Shown: positions 44,249 through 56,616, counted from the first letter of the stretch. The stretch is DNA of 64,000 nt from Hymenopus coronatus (GCA_030762935.1 CM060899.1:64158501-64222500), one strand, 5' to 3'. Numbers and translations: made by a program. The notes: generated by a model from the letters alone, not told the origin.

Positions 44249-44560
44249 ACCTTTTTTTTTTTTTTTTTTTTTATTAAAACAGTAACGGAGTCTGATCAGG
44301 ACTCCGGTACTGTATCCCTATTTACATTTCCCCCCGTAGGTTTTACTGATTACTGGTTTACTGGTTTTACTGTTTCTTTTACAAACATATACACATTGCA
44401 CAAACATATAACATCCATGCCCAAGGCGGGACTCAAACCCACGATCCCCTGCCCACGAAGCACCAAAGCGAGACGCTTTAGCGAGCGCGGCCATGGGGAC
44501 CGGCTGACCTTGGGACCCGCAGCCCGGCGCCTAACCAACTGGGCGCATTCAGTTGTTACT
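44249..44560 (-). mobile_element. tRNA-derived SINE with poly(A) tail (fourth type)
   Basis: On the minus strand a tRNA-like head (CCAGTTGGTTAGGCGC, then GTGGGTTTGAGTCCCGCC) is followed by a body with ACAGTAAAACCAGTAAACC and ACCGGAGTCCTGATCAG and ends in a poly(A) of about 22 (T-run at 44251-44272). The exact 5' limit and the target duplication were not resolved. Confidence 0.75.
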
Positions 44561-45039
44561 TTTTTCACTTGGCAGTAAATGTAAGAAACCTAAGGCACCT
44601 CAGTGCTGCTACATTACACGTACAGCACACGAAATGAACTTTGCCAAAGATGTTATGGAGTAAAAACCTTGATTAAAGAAGGGCTGAAAGAGGAACGGAA
44701 ATAAAGCTACACACTTCACTAGCTCTGATCGAAATAAGGGTGTGAAGTGATAAATCCTGTACGAAAAGCGAAGCGTTCTCCCACTCTCACCTGGAAAATA
44801 GCCAGCTCTGATAAACTCCTTGGAGCTGCCGTTCTTTGCAACATTCACATATTCCATGCTACAATACTCTCGGCAGATTAAACCCTCTAGGCCGGCAATA
44901 TTAAACACAAACAACAGCGAAGTGTGTAACTTTAGCAATTTCAGTTGCAATTCTTTGAAATTTTAATATTTCTGCTAGTTATTGGTGCTTATAATCAGGG
45001 AATTTCACACAAACTTAAATTAATTCCGATATTTCTATT
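44561..45039. other. Unannotated stretch
   Basis: About 480 bp. A 113-codon minus-strand frame (44950-44609) includes LEGLICREYCSMEYVNVAKN but matches nothing I know. Treated as possible host sequence without assignment. Confidence 0.35.
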
Positions 45040-45866
45040 GTCACTTTCTCTACCTCGTTAATTATCTTAAATCTGAAATAAACAACAAGAAATATCTCGA
45101 AAACGGCAAATTCCACGGAAAAAAAAAAGATATATGACATAAATTTAAGGGTTGAGAACCAGAATGGCCCAAGCACCGTTTTTTAAAAATCTTATGTGTT
45201 CCATTCACATGACTTTCTCTACTTCTGTGTAACAAATTATTGTTAGTAAGCTTATTCTTCTATTTATTTCAAGTTAATCGAGAAAAAATTAGCAGAAATA
45301 GTCTCATTACTTGCTTCCTTGTAAGTAGAAGCGAAATAAAGGAGTATCATAATTTAAAGTGAAGTCAAAAGCTGATTACTAGGTGACTGAAGTTCCTTTG
45401 TTTGTATGGACACGAGTTGACAAGTTCCTGTATGAGAAAAGTATGTTTTTCAAAGCTGAAACCAAAAACAAGGAATATCTCAAAAACGATCAACTCCTCG
45501 AAAAAAAGCATATAACATAAATTGTGTGTTTTAATGTGCTCTACATTTTTTGTGTGGTAAGTTTTTGTCCATTTCTTACGGTTTAGCAGCTATGCAAAAT
45601 TCCTCCAGAATAAAGTAGTCTTCAGAGGCTATTCCCAGAAATTTCAAGATATACATATTATTTGTCAGGTAAATATCTTAAATATACGATATTTTAATCA
45701 AAACCGTTAAGCCATTTTTGAGAAAATCAACATTTTCGACAAAAGTTCCATGTAAAGGATAGTTAGGGGTGGGGGGATTTTCTTGCAAATCTTCGTGTCG
45801 CATCCTTGGCAGATACCAAACTTAAATACCAAGTTTGGTATTTAACGGTCTTTTCGTTTTTGAGCG
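45040..45866 (-). mobile_element. Family A fragment and copy
   Basis: 45040-45150 is a short inverted piece (CACTTTCTCTACC then ACAAGAAATATCTCG). 45186-45866 is an inverted copy from the hairpin (TTATGTGTTCCATTCAC) to the segment before the microsatellite (CTTTTCGTTTTTGAGCG), where orientation changes. Confidence 0.8.
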
Positions 45867-45869
45867 TTT

Positions 45870-46648
45870 TTTCCAGGATACGACACGAAGATTTTCAATA
45901 AAATCCCCCAACCCCAATCACCTTTTACAAGGAAAACTTTCCGAAAGTTTTGATTTTCATAAAATTGGCGCTACCGATTTTGATAAAAATACCACATATT
46001 AAAGCCATTTCTATCACAAATAAAATGTATATCTTGAATTTTCTGGGAATAGCTTCTAAAGACCTCTTTAGTGTGGATGATTTTTGCTTAATTTAGCATA
46101 ACTAGTAAACCGTAAGGGATAGACAAAAACCTACTATCAAAAAAGTGTAGATATTTTTAAAATACACAACTTATGATATATACTTTTTTTCGTGGAGCTT
46201 ACCGTTTTCGAGGCATTCCTTGTTATTAGTTTCAGTTGTGAAGTACTTACACTTTTCTCCGACAGGAAGAGTCCGTTTCTCTTTTGCTCTACTCCTGGCC
46301 AAGCAAAGAACCTATTTGCAATGACAATCGCCTAACGACAGCTTTTAAAACATTTGACTATCATTTTAACCTAGTGCATTCCCTCAGTTGCAGTCTACTT
46401 ATAAGGAACTAAGTAATAAAATTCTGCTAATGTTTATCTCGATTAGCATGGTATTGAAGGAAGAATTATTTTTGTAAGAAGTTTGTAGAGTAGTTAGAGA
46501 AAGTCAAGCGAGTGTAGTACATCAGATTTTTTTGGGGGGGGGGATTAGGTGATCCCAAAATATGTATTTCCGGTGAAATTTCGGTATCAAATTTTTGGGT
46601 GCAATACAATGCTTTCTCTATACACAATGTGTCTACATAGTAAAGAAA
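45870..46648. mobile_element. Family A variant copy (+) followed by inverted 5' end (-)
   Basis: 45870-46528 is a plus-strand body starting after the microsatellite and carrying the divergent 3' half (CTACTCCTGGCCAAGCAAAG) also seen at 49.6-50.5 kb. 46529-46648 is an inverted 5' module joined at a T/G-run. Confidence 0.78.
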
Positions 46649-47085
46649 ACACGAATGGTCATATTTATAATTTCCACTCGGGACAGATAAAACCACAGAA
46701 TACCATTGCATATATTCACAGTTGCAGAAGAATACTGAAGATCCGTGCAGAAGCTGTTTGAAGCACTTCTACCCCAGTTTGTTTAGAACAGACTGTACTG
46801 CGAGCGGAGCTGTTTACATAACCAGCATCTTCCTTGAACATAATTCTGCACTTCCTTTGTTTCCTGAGAAGCTCCAGTTATTCCCTGCGAGAAATATAAT
46901 TCTCAATAGTTAAGAACCACCACTTTGCGCTCAAGTAAGCTTTCTCTAAAATTTACCATAAGTAAGTAGTTCTGCATTCCACCTAAAATAAGACATGTTA
47001 GTTTAATCGAAAATACATGTTTAGTAAACGGTCCATTTGAACCTGTGAATACACAACGAACTTAATATTTATTTTCATCATATTA
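46649..47085. other. Unannotated stretch
   Basis: No recognised feature. Frames on either strand are short. Confidence 0.35.
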
Positions 47086-47922
47086 AAAAAAAATCTGATG
47101 TGTACCATTCACATGACTATCTCTATATCCCTGCAACAAATTATTCTTAAAAAGCTTATACTTCTATTAACTTCATGCTAATCAGTAAAACATTAGCAGA
47201 AATAGCCATATTACTTGCTTCATTGTAAGTAGAGGTGAAATAGGTTAAAGTGATAATCAAAAGCTCGTTGCTATGTCACTGAAGTTCCGTTGTTTGTATG
47301 GAGCAGTTGACAAATTCCTGTATGAGAATTGTATGTTTTTCATAGCTGAAACCAAAAACAAGAAATATCTTGAAAACGATCAACTCCACGAAAAAAATGT
47401 ATATGACATAAATTGTGTGTTTTAAAGTGCTCTACATTTGTTGTGTGGTAAGTTTTTGTCCATCTGTTACGGTTTAGCAGTTATGCAAAATTCCGTAAAA
47501 CTGACTCAGAATTAAAATAGTCTTCAGAGGCTATTCCCAGAAAATTCAAAATATACATTTTATTTGCCATGTAAATATCTTAAATAAAAGAAATTTTAAT
47601 CAAAATCATTACAACTGTTTTTGAGAAAATAAACATTTTCTAAATTTATTTCCATGTAAAAGGTAGTTGAAGGTGAGGAGATTTTCTTGTAACTTAAATA
47701 TCATGTTTGGTATTTAACGGATCTTTGGTTTTTTGAGGTATGCTGACAACCGAAACACACAGACATACATGCACACACAGATAGGGACCATTTTCCAAAA
47801 AATGCTTTTTTTCGGATTCAGGGGGACCCAAAACATGTATTTCCGGCGAAATCTCGGTATCGAATTTTTGGGTGCAATACAATACCTTCTCTATACCCTG
47901 TTTAGTACGTGTAGAGATGATG
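47086..47922 (-). mobile_element. Family A full-length copy
   Basis: Inverted hairpin (GATGTGTACCATTCAC) at the left, body, short ACACACAG microsatellite, and the 5' module with a shortened palindrome (TATACCCTGTTTAGTACG) at the right. Confidence 0.85.
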
Positions 47923-48233
47923 ATAATAATAATAGTAATAATAATCTCATTATTAACAACAATAAAAATAAATAATAAAGGTCCTTTTGTGGAATTAATA
48001 AACATAACTAGTAAAGACTTACTATATATATTGGTTAATATATTAGTTGTGTGCTGATTTCCAGTGGATAGAAGTTAGTTTTTGTAGTTAGGTGTAATAG
48101 GTTACAAGTTACATTTGCTGGCTTCCAGTAAATATTAGATAGAAATGAGTTATACGTTTATTAATTTTGTTTTAACTTATTCTTTGTCGTCTAGTTTTAG
48201 TTACTGTAATAAAATATTTATTTTTTTTCATTT
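47923..48233. other. Unannotated AT-rich stretch
   Basis: Begins with a GATAATAATAATAG-type simple repeat (about 47920-47945). The remainder is AT-rich with no recognised feature. Confidence 0.35.
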
Positions 48234-48369
48234 TTACTTTCTCTACACGTACTATGTGCATAGTGTAAAGAGAAGGTATTGCACTCCACCAAAAAATTCG
48301 ATACCGAGATTTCACCGGAAATATGTTTTAGGGTCTCCTGTATCCAAAAAAAGTATTTTCAGAAATAGG

Positions 48370-48407
<38 letters not shown>

Positions 48408-49022
48408 TGTGTGTGTGTGTGTGTGTCCGTGTGTCTGTCAACACGATAACTCAAAAACGAAAAGTCGGTAAAATACCAAACTTGGTATTTCAGTTCAGTA
48501 TCTTCCAGGGATGCGACACGAAGGTTTTGAGAAAAACACCCCCACCCCAAACTACCCTTTACATGGAACTTTTTTGGAAAATGGCTAACGATTTTGATTA
48601 AAATATCGTATACTAAGATATTTACTTGACAAATAAAATGTATGTTTTGAATTTTCTGGGAATAGCTTCTGAAGACTACTTTATTCTGGGTCAATTTTAC
48701 GGAATTTTGCATAACTGCTAAACCGTAAGAGATGGAGAAAAACTTACCACACAACAAATGTAGAGCACTTTAAAGTACACAATTTATGTTATATACATTT
48801 TTTTCGTGAAGGTGATTGTTTTTTAGATATTCCTTGTTTTTGGTTTCAGCTATAAAAAACATATTTTCTCATACAGGAGTTTGTGATCTCGGGTCCATAC
48901 AAACAAAGGAACTTCAGTCACATAGCAACCAGCCTTTGACCATCACTTTAATTTATGGTACTTCCTTATTTCGCTTCTACTTACAAGGAAGCAAGAAATA
49001 AGACTATTTCTGCTAATTTTTT
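48234..49022 (+). mobile_element. Family A copy, 3' tip missing
   Basis: 5' end ACTTTCTCTACACG with near-perfect palindrome, GT microsatellite (about 48370-48426, interrupted by one AT), body to TTTCTGCTAATTTTTTC. The last ~60 bp including the hairpin are lost. Confidence 0.86.
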
Positions 49023-49329
49023 CAGCTGAAGAAAACGTTGGCCTTAGTGATCGTGTAGTCACACAGCTAAAAATTCCTTTTGCCTGCAGCTTCTGTTTTG
49101 TTTTCCTTCACCAACAACAATGTACCGCGTAGGAGTAACAATAACCTTTATTCCGCGCTAGCACATCCCCTACGGCCCCTGTGCTGAAGGTTAATGGTCA
49201 GCATGCATGATGAGGAAGAAGGATACGCCCTTATGGAGGAATTCTGAAGAAGCGAGCGTTTTCTGTGGATTCAGCGCTCTGTATTTGACGGCTCTTGAGA
49301 AATGCGGAGAACATTAATAATACGTTGGC

Positions 49330-49369
<40 letters not shown>

Positions 49370-49524
49370 CGAGTGATTTATGGATGATCCTTGCCATTCC
49401 AGTATTGTGTGTGTAGCTCACTGCAAATTTAAGATCCTAGTTGCGTACAGCAAAGCCTTCCAAGTGATCTTGCGGGAAAAATAAGGGTAGCATTTATTAA
49501 GAAGGCATGTAAGATGATATATTA
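49023..49524. other. Unannotated stretch with (CT)n
   Basis: A pure CT microsatellite lies at about 49329-49366. The rest is unique and without recognised coding potential. Confidence 0.45.
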
Positions 49525-50472
49525 AGAATCCGATGTGTTCAATTCACACGACTTTCTCTATCTGTTCTGCCAAATGTTATTACTTTCTCTACACGTACTA
49601 TGTACATAGTGTATAGAGAAGGTATTGTAATGCAACTAAAAATTTCGATACCGAGATTTCACCGGGAATATATGTTTTGGACCCTCCTGAATAAAAAACA
49701 GCATTTTAAGAAAAGTGTCCGTGTGTGTGTCTGTCTTTTTAAGTGTTTGTGCGTGTGTGGGCAGAGACCTCAAAAACGAAAAGACCGTTAAATACCAACC
49801 TTGGTATTTAAGTTTAGTATCTGCCAAGGATGCGACACGAAGATTTTCAAGAAAATTCTCCACACCTAACTACCCTTTACATGACAATTTTTTCGAAAAT
49901 TTCGTTTTTCTTAAAAATGACTCCAAAGATTTTGATTAAAACATCACACATTAAAGCCATTTCTATCACACATAAAATGTATATCTTGAATTTTCTAGGA
50001 ATATCTTCTAAAGACCTATTTATTCTGGATGAATGTTGCTTAATTTACTATAGCTAGTAAACGGTAATAGATAGACAAAAAGTTATTATTCAAAAATGTA
50101 GATCGTGTTAAAATACACAAGTTATGTCATATACATTTTTTTTTCGGGAGATAACGGTTTTCGAGATATTCCTTGTTTATGTTTCAGTTGTGAAGTACTT
50201 ATACTTTTCTCAGCCAGGAGTTCCGTTTTCCTTTTGTTCTACTCCTGGCCAAGCAAAGAAGCGATTTGCAATGACAATCGCATAACGACAGTTTTTAAAA
50301 CATTTGACTCTCACTTTAGCCTAGTTCCAGTCTACTTATAAGGAACTAAATAATACAATTCTGTTAGTGTTTATCTCCTTTAGTGTGGTGTTGAAAAAAG
50401 AATTATCGTTTGTAAGAAGTTTGTTTGTAGAGTAGCTAGAGAAAGTCATGTGAGTGTAACACGTCAGATTTT
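49525..50472. mobile_element. Family A 3' end (-) interrupted by a variant copy (+)
   Basis: 49525-49577 is an inverted hairpin and subterminal motif (GATGTGTTCAATTCACACG). 49578-50472 is a full plus-strand copy with perfect ACTATGTACATAGT and the divergent 3' half (CTACTCCTGGCCAAGCAAAG, GCAATGACAATCGC), ending AGAGAAAGTCATGTGAGTG. Confidence 0.83.
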
Positions 50473-50849
50473 TGAAGAAGGTAATATAAATTGTGTACGA
50501 ATGAAAGAATTGTGCTGTGTAACACACATTTAGTTATTGGCTGCTTTGTGGTCTCGTATAAGTGCGACAAAGATCCACTTATGTGGAAAACGTCACAGTG
50601 TGTCTGTCTGTGCCCTCGAAACGACCGACTTCACAACATAAAACATTGAAGCAACGGAACGCATAACATACCCCTTTGAGTCAAGCAAGCCTCAAGACGG
50701 CTAAAATTATTCCACTCCTTTCCTTTGCTTTAAAAGTCATCGTATTTCTTTGAGAAACAGTGGCGTACTCCAGAAGCAGACTTCAGTCTTGGCAACCGTT
50801 TTCACAAAACTCAATAATAATATATATTAGCTAACATTATTAAACTAAA
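50473..50849. other. Unannotated stretch
   Basis: About 375 bp, no recognised feature. Confidence 0.3.
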
Positions 50850-51638
50850 GGAAAAGAATTATTGTTAGCAAGCTTATGCTACTATTTACTTCATGTTAAT
50901 CGAGAAAAAATTAGCAGAAATAGTCTTATTACTTGCTTCCATGCAAGTAGAAGCGAAATAAGGGAGTACCATAGGTTAAAGTGATAGTCAAAATCTGGTT
51001 ACTATGTGACTGCATTTCCTTTGTTTATATAGACAGGAGTAGACAAATTCCCATATGAGAAAAATATAAGTTTTTATTGCTGATCCAATAACAAGGAATA
51101 TCTAAAAGAAACGATGAACTCCTCGAAAAAAATATATATAACATAAATTGTGTTTTAACGTGCGCTACTTTTTTTTTGTATTTCAAGTGTTTTTCTATCT
51201 CTTACGGTTTAGCAGTTATGCAAAATTCCGTAAAGTTCATCCAGAATTAAGTAGTCTTCAGAGGCTATTCCCAGAAAATTCAAGATATACATTTTATTTG
51301 CCAGGTAAATATCTTTAATATACGATATTTTAATGAAAATCATTAGAGCCATTTTTAAGAAAATCAAACTTTTCGAGAAAAAATCCATGTAAAGGGTAGT
51401 TGTGGGTGGGCGCATTTTCTTGAAAATCTTCGCGTCGTATCCTTGGAAGACACTAAACTTAAATACCAAGTTTGGTATTCAACGGTCTTTTCGTTTTTGA
51501 GCAATGCTGCCCAAAGACAAACACACACACGGACAGATTTCTAAAAATGCTTTTTTGGGATTCAGGGGCTCTCAAAACATGTATTTCCGGTGAAAACTTC
51601 TCTATACACTATGTATATAGTACCTGTAGAGAAAGTAA
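50850..51638 (-). mobile_element. Family A copy, 3' tip missing
   Basis: Starts at AATTATTGTTAGCAAGC. Body complete. The 5' module has a deletion joining CCGGTGAAAA to CTTCTCTATACAC, so the GATACC block is gone. Ends CTGTAGAGAAAGT. Confidence 0.83.
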
Positions 51639-51639
51639 A

Positions 51640-51780
51640 AAACATGTACCTATATGTAATATGTTAGTTGTATTACTATTCTTAATTTAACATACGATTA
51701 TAATTGTAAGTGAATCTTTAACTCTGCCACTGGGCAGTACCCAATTTCAAAGAATAAATACATACATACACATACCAGTA
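51640..51780 (+). mobile_element. LINE 3' end, short copy
   Basis: Shares TAATATGTTAGTTGTATTAC, GTAAGTGAATCTT and the tail GGGCAGTACCCAATT then AGAATAAATACATACATACA with 56800-56990. A 3'-anchored short copy ending in a CATA repeat is what target-primed reverse transcription leaves behind. Confidence 0.75.
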
Positions 51781-51916
51781 GTCCTGCCAAAAATAAATGA
51801 ACTTCGTTAATATAACCTGTTATCATTTGATTGTGCTTTGTTTTGAGGCGGGAACTACTTCTAGGCTAACCAGTTATTTAATTCAAAGAGTTTTTGCAAT
51901 GTAACAAAGCATGTTT
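51781..51916. other. Spacer
   Basis: No recognised feature. Confidence 0.3.
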
Positions 51917-53495
51917 ATTACTTTCTCTACACGTACTATGTACATAGTGTATACAAAAATATATTGTTTTGCTCCGAAAAATTCGTTACCGTGATTTCAC
52001 CGGAGATATATGTTTTGGGAACTCCTGAATAAATAAATAAAAAAATATTCGTGTGTGTGTGTGTGTGTCTGTCGCTCAATACGAAAAGTCCATTACATAC
52101 CAAACTTGGTATTTAAGTTCAATATCTCCAAGGATGCGACACGAAGATTTTAAACTAAATGTCCACAAACCCAACTACCCTTTACATGGGAAAAAATTCG
52201 AAAATTATAATTTTCTCAAAAATGATTCTAAGGATTTTGATTAAAATTTCGTAAATTAAATATAGGTATATATGTCATATTAAATGTTTATCTTCAATTT
52301 TCTGGGAATAGCCTCTAAGGGCATCTTTATTCTGGATGATTTATTAAATGTAGAGGTCGTTAAAACACACAATTGATTTATTTATTTTTTTCGTGGAGTT
52401 GATCGTTTTGAGATATTCCTTGTTTTTTGGTTCAGCTTTAAAAACTTATATTTTTTCTCATACACGAATTTGTCAGCTGCTGCCCATACAAAGTAACATC
52501 AGTCACATAGCAACAAGCTTTTGACTATCACTTTAACCTATGGTACTCCCTTGTTTCGCTTCTACTTACAAGGAAGCGAGTAATAAGATTGTTTCTGCTA
52601 ATGTTTATGTCGATTAGCATGAAGTGAATAGAAGAATATGCTTATTAACAATAAATTGGTACAGATATGTAGAGAAGGTCATGTCAATTATATACAGCTT
52701 TTTAGAATATGTCAATATGTCTGTATGTCCGTATGTATGTACATAGGCAACACACCTCAAAACGAAAAGTCTTTTAAATACCAAACTTGGTACTTAAGCA
52801 TTCTCCAAGCATTCTTCTGGAAATCTTCCCACCCGTAACTACCCTTTACATGAAACATTTTGTGAAAAGTGTTATTTTCTCAAAAATTCTCTAAAGATTT
52901 TGATTAGAATGACATATGTTTAAGATATTTTCATGAGAATGAAATATGTATCTTGAATTTTTTGGGAATAGCTTCAGGAGAACTCTGCATTCTGGATGAC
53001 TTTTATTAAAATACTGTATATTTTTATGACAAACGAAATGTATATCTTGAATCTTCTGAGAATAACCTCTGAAGACTGCTTTATTCTGAATCAATTTTAC
53101 GGAATTTTGCATAACTGCTAAACCGTAAGAGATGGACAAAAACTTACCATACAAAAAATGTAGAGCATGTTAAAACACACAATTTATGTAATATACATTT
53201 TTTTCGTGGAGTTGATTTTTTTTTTTTTTTTTAGATATTCCTTGTTATTGGTTTCAGTTTTAATATAAACTCTTCAGATACTGGAATTAATCAACTCCTG
53301 GCAATACAAAGAAACGGATTTCATCTATATTTTAAAAGACTTGACTATCATTTTAGCCTAGTGTGTTCCATTATATCCCTTCAACTTAAAAGAAAGTATT
53401 TCTGGAAGTTTATCTCGATTAGCATGGAGAAGAATAGTATTTTTAACAATACTTTGTTACAAGATGTACAGAAAGTCTGGAATATATAAGATTGT
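51917..53495 (+). mobile_element. Two family A copies in head-to-tail tandem
   Basis: 51917-52700 is a copy from ACTTTCTCTACACG (perfect ACTATGTACATAGT) to a degenerate 3' end (GAGAAGGTCATGTCAA). 52701-53495 follows without spacer but starts at the microsatellite (TATGTCTGTATGTCCG), contains a partial body duplication around 52930-53050, and ends in the variant 3' half. The 15.1-kb pair has the same layout. Confidence 0.8.
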
Positions 53496-53907
53496 CTTGT
53501 ATCATCCCCTATTATAAGAATAAAGTCACTCCCAGAGCTGCTAACACAACGGAACTTGTAAAGGGTTGTGAGAGGCTTATCCCCCCCTCCAACGCAACCC
53601 CTTCTCGCCCTTCGACTACCTTCAAGTGACATCCCCTTCAACTAGATTGCAATAAAGAACTGTAACAAGTAGCCTAAGCCCACGCTTAATTTACTAAGGT
53701 TTCTTGCAACCCTCCTGCTTGTGCAGCCAAAGGTAAGGGTGAAAACATCACATGACCTTCCCTACCCACTCCTCTACAACTATTCTTAACAAAATCAAAA
53801 TCTGGGGGGTTCTTTCTCTCACCAGCTCTACCTATTCGTCATCAAATGTCGAGGGGCATTCAATAAGAAAGAAGACAGAAACACAAATTAATTTTGTAGA
53901 TATTTTA
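53496..53907. other. Unannotated stretch
   Basis: About 410 bp of unique-looking sequence. No recognised feature. Confidence 0.3.
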
Positions 53908-53932
53908 TTACTTACTTTACACGTACTATGTA
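53908..53932 (+). mobile_element. Family A 5'-tip fragment
   Basis: ACTTACTTTACACGTACTAT matches the 5' terminus up to the palindrome, then stops at the left end of the pogo-like remnant. Confidence 0.6.
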
Positions 53933-53943
53933 TAGGAGAAAGG

Positions 53944-55095
53944 GGGGGCAGGATCGGGTATCCAACAATTAATTATAATTGATCATAGCATATAATGTTT
54001 TAAGAAATGCACTTCATTGTAAATTATTGTTTCATGAACATTTTAAAACATGTGCTTTGTTGCCATCTTTTATCACATACGTAATATAAATTAAAACGTT
54101 TTTGTTTGCAAAATACGGTTTTGCCCCTAGGGTAGGGTCGGAACCGTTAAAACGGCAGGGCACAACCGGGTACTACAGTTTTCCAGTGCTTAACAGTCAT
54201 TACATTCAAAATATTTCAATGCTTTTTGGGGCCAATCTGTGCAAAGTGCATGGCCCATCTGTTGCACTTCACGCACTGCATCCAGTAGTCATTTCCTTTT
54301 GCCTCACTACATTTCTCCTTGAAATAAGAGCTCTGGCTATCGCTAGAATTTTCTTTGGTATATTTGGCTTTCTTTGCTCTTGTTGTTTCACCAGCGACTT
54401 TCTGCAAATTACTGGTGACTTAGGTTGAGTATTTGAGTTTTTTGAAGCTCTACCGTATATGGTGACAGCTGTTTTCCCGCGGCGTCTTCCTGACGATGAG
54501 GGAACTGGTAACATATCTTTTGGTGAATCTTCAAATGTTTGTGGTTCAGCCGATATTGCTATTTTCTCTGCAGTTCTGGAGGGAAGAAGAGAGACTGACT
54601 CACAAGGCTGGGTATGTAGTGTAGACCCCTCAGATGTTGATGCTGATGACTGAGGAGTGTGTTGTTTTGTGGTTTCAGCTAGCATGAAGTCAACACCACT
54701 AAACCTGTTAGCACACAGGATTGGTGGGTCGGGTTATGCCCCCCACTTCTGCCACAACACTCCATTTTGTTCTTCTAAAGGCATACCACAATAACAACTT
54801 GCTTCCCGAATTGTAACGACATTGAAAACAATACTTAAATCTTTGGTTTTTAATGTAGTAAAAGTAAAATATGTTGCTGTAGATACTTACCTCTTAAACT
54901 CCAACTTCAAATTTCAGTTAAATTACTTCAAAACGCGGAAATTGATAATAAAGATTACAGACACAATAATGCAACTATATTCTTCAAACTCCTGCTTCTG
55001 ACTGCTGCCGATATGAGAATGCAGATCAGTCAAGAAGTGGTCCAGTTTAAAAAACCCATCTACCCAGTTGTGCCTCACAACCCGGTCCTGCCCAT
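53944..55095 (-). mobile_element. Pogo-like transposon remnant, copy 2 (no family A insertion)
   Basis: Ends read GGCAGGATCGGGTATCC at the left and, inverted at the right, GGGCAGGACCGGGTTGTG, so terminal inverted repeats of about 14 bp are visible. It aligns with 9466-11465 except for the family A copy there. The target duplication is unclear. Encodes only the linker and C-terminal part of a transposase. Confidence 0.68.
54216..54765 (-). pseudogene. C-terminal region of a pogo-like transposase, second copy
   Basis: Same linker as copy 1 (MLAETTKQHTPQSSASTSEG, SGRRRGKTAVTIYGRASK). A roughly 10-nt deletion after ICRKSL shifts the frame into GETTRAKKAKYTKENSSDSQ and the intact end DYWMQCVKCNRWAMHFAQ, stop at 54216. 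Unlike copy 1 the last segment has no internal stops, so each copy is broken at a different place and both derive from an already shortened parent. Confidence 0.5.
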
Positions 55096-55107
55096 ACAAC
55101 ATTTTGA

Positions 55108-55657
55108 TTATTTCAAAACTGGCTCTAACGATTTTGATTAAAATATCGTATATTAAAGATATTTACCTGACAAATAAAATGTATATCTTGAATTTTGTGT
55201 GAATGGCCTTTGAAGACTACTTTATCCTGGATGAATTTTACGGAATTTTGCATAACTGGTAATCCGTAAGAGATAGGCAAAAACTTACTACACACAGAAT
55301 GTAGAGTACGTTAAAACACACAATTCATGTTATATACATTTTTTTCGTGGAGTTGAACGTTTTTGAGATATTCCTTGTTTTTGGTTTCAGCTTTGAAAAA
55401 CATACTTTTCTCATACAGGAATTTGTGAACTCCTTTCCATACAAACAAAGGAACCTCAGTCACAAAGCAACCAGCTTTCGGCCTTCACTTTAACCTATGG
55501 TACTCCCTTATTTCGCTTCTACTTACAATAAAGCAAGTAATAAGACTATTTCTGTTAATGCTTTTCTCAATTAGCATGAAGTAAATAGAAAATAAATCTT
55601 TTTAATATTTATTTGTTGCAGAGATGTAGAGAAAGTCGTGTGAATGGAACACATCAG
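55108..55657 (+). mobile_element. Family A copy, 5' truncated
   Basis: Begins in the body (TTTGATTATTTCAAAACTGG) next to the pogo-like right end and runs to an intact 3' end (GTGAATGGAACACATCAG). Confidence 0.85.
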
Positions 55658-56045
55658 TTGTACACACGTATACAGATGTAAATGTCTAACTGGCTCACTT
55701 CAGATGTTTCAGCAGGTGTGCATTATTGGCAACGGAGTCCAGAAGGCCGTGGAATTTGCTGCGCTTTATTCTACTCTATCGGTTAATCCTCCCGCTGTTG
55801 AACGGGGCTTTCGAGTAATCAAAGTTACAAGGGCGTACCACTGGGCCTCGCCTCAGGAGATCTCAAAGCATAATGCTGGAAACAGAGGAGGCTTTAGAAG
55901 GCTGCCTTACAAGCCTATCTTATACGACTGCTCTCTATCGGGAATAGCACGAAACTGGAGTTAGTTGCTTTGCATTTCGAGCAATACAAAACCGGTGTTT
56001 CGTATTAATTTATTACAATATTCACGCATTATTAATTTCTCTACA
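55658..56045. other. Unannotated stretch before a LINE end
   Basis: A 106-codon plus-strand frame (55644-55964) does not resemble reverse transcriptase to me. It may be decayed LINE or unrelated sequence. Confidence 0.35.
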
Positions 56046-56059
56046 ACCTACTATGTACT

Positions 56060-56368
56060 TACGAAAGGCGAAGAGAATAAATGGGAGCCCCTAAAAGTTA
56101 GGCGTAAAATTCATAGGTTATTTGCACTATTTAAAGCTAATACTGGTTTAAAGAGGTTAGAAAGACCTTAGAAAACCCAACATACTACGGACGAAACGAT
56201 CATTTGTATAAAATTAAGGGTAGAAGGTACAGAACCGACGTAGGAAAATTTTCTTTTGTTAATAGGACCATTGAAGAATGGAATGAATTGCCTGTAGCAG
56301 CTTTTCAGGACTGCCCTCTGACCTTAAAGAGGTTTAGGGTAAATTTAAAGAGAATAAATGTAAGTTAA
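56060..56368 (+). pseudogene. C-terminal end of a LINE reverse transcriptase polyprotein
   Basis: Two adjacent frames give KGEENKWEPLKVRRKIHRLF and ALFKANTGLKRLE, then, after a frame change near 56168, NPTYYGRNDHLYKIKGRRYR, TDVGKFSFVNRTIEEWNELP and a stop at 56366. The WEPLxxRRxxxRL and GRRYRTDxGKxSFVNRTIxxWN motifs are typical of the region just after the thumb of insect non-LTR reverse transcriptases. The polymerase core is absent, as in 5'-truncated copies. Confidence 0.8.
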
Positions 56369-56394
56369 TTTGAGTAAATATTGTGAAGTAATTA

Positions 56395-56577
56395 GAAATG
56401 GCGTGTTATTTATTGACGTTCTTTAACTACTATGGTTCTCAGCGTCCCATTTTAAATTGGGCGTGAAAGACCGCTTAATTTTGCTCAGAGGCCTATCTAG
56501 CTTCTTTTACGTGCCATGCTAAGGATTTTTACACGCGAAAAAATTCATCGTCCTCCACCGGGTTTGAACCCGCGACA
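56395..56577 (-). mobile_element. 5'-truncated copy of the 299-bp SINE with target duplication
   Basis: Reverse complement matches the SINE at 23687 and 35454 from the B-box (GCGGGTTCAAACCCGGTGG) to its 3' end (AATAAATAACACGCCATTTC). Flanked by TGAAGTAATTA at 56384-56394 and 56578-56588. Truncation exactly within the tRNA head combined with a target duplication indicates incomplete reverse transcription. Confidence 0.9.
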
Positions 56578-56616
56578 TGAAGTAATTAAGGATCTGAAAA
56601 ACTGTATTAGGTATAA

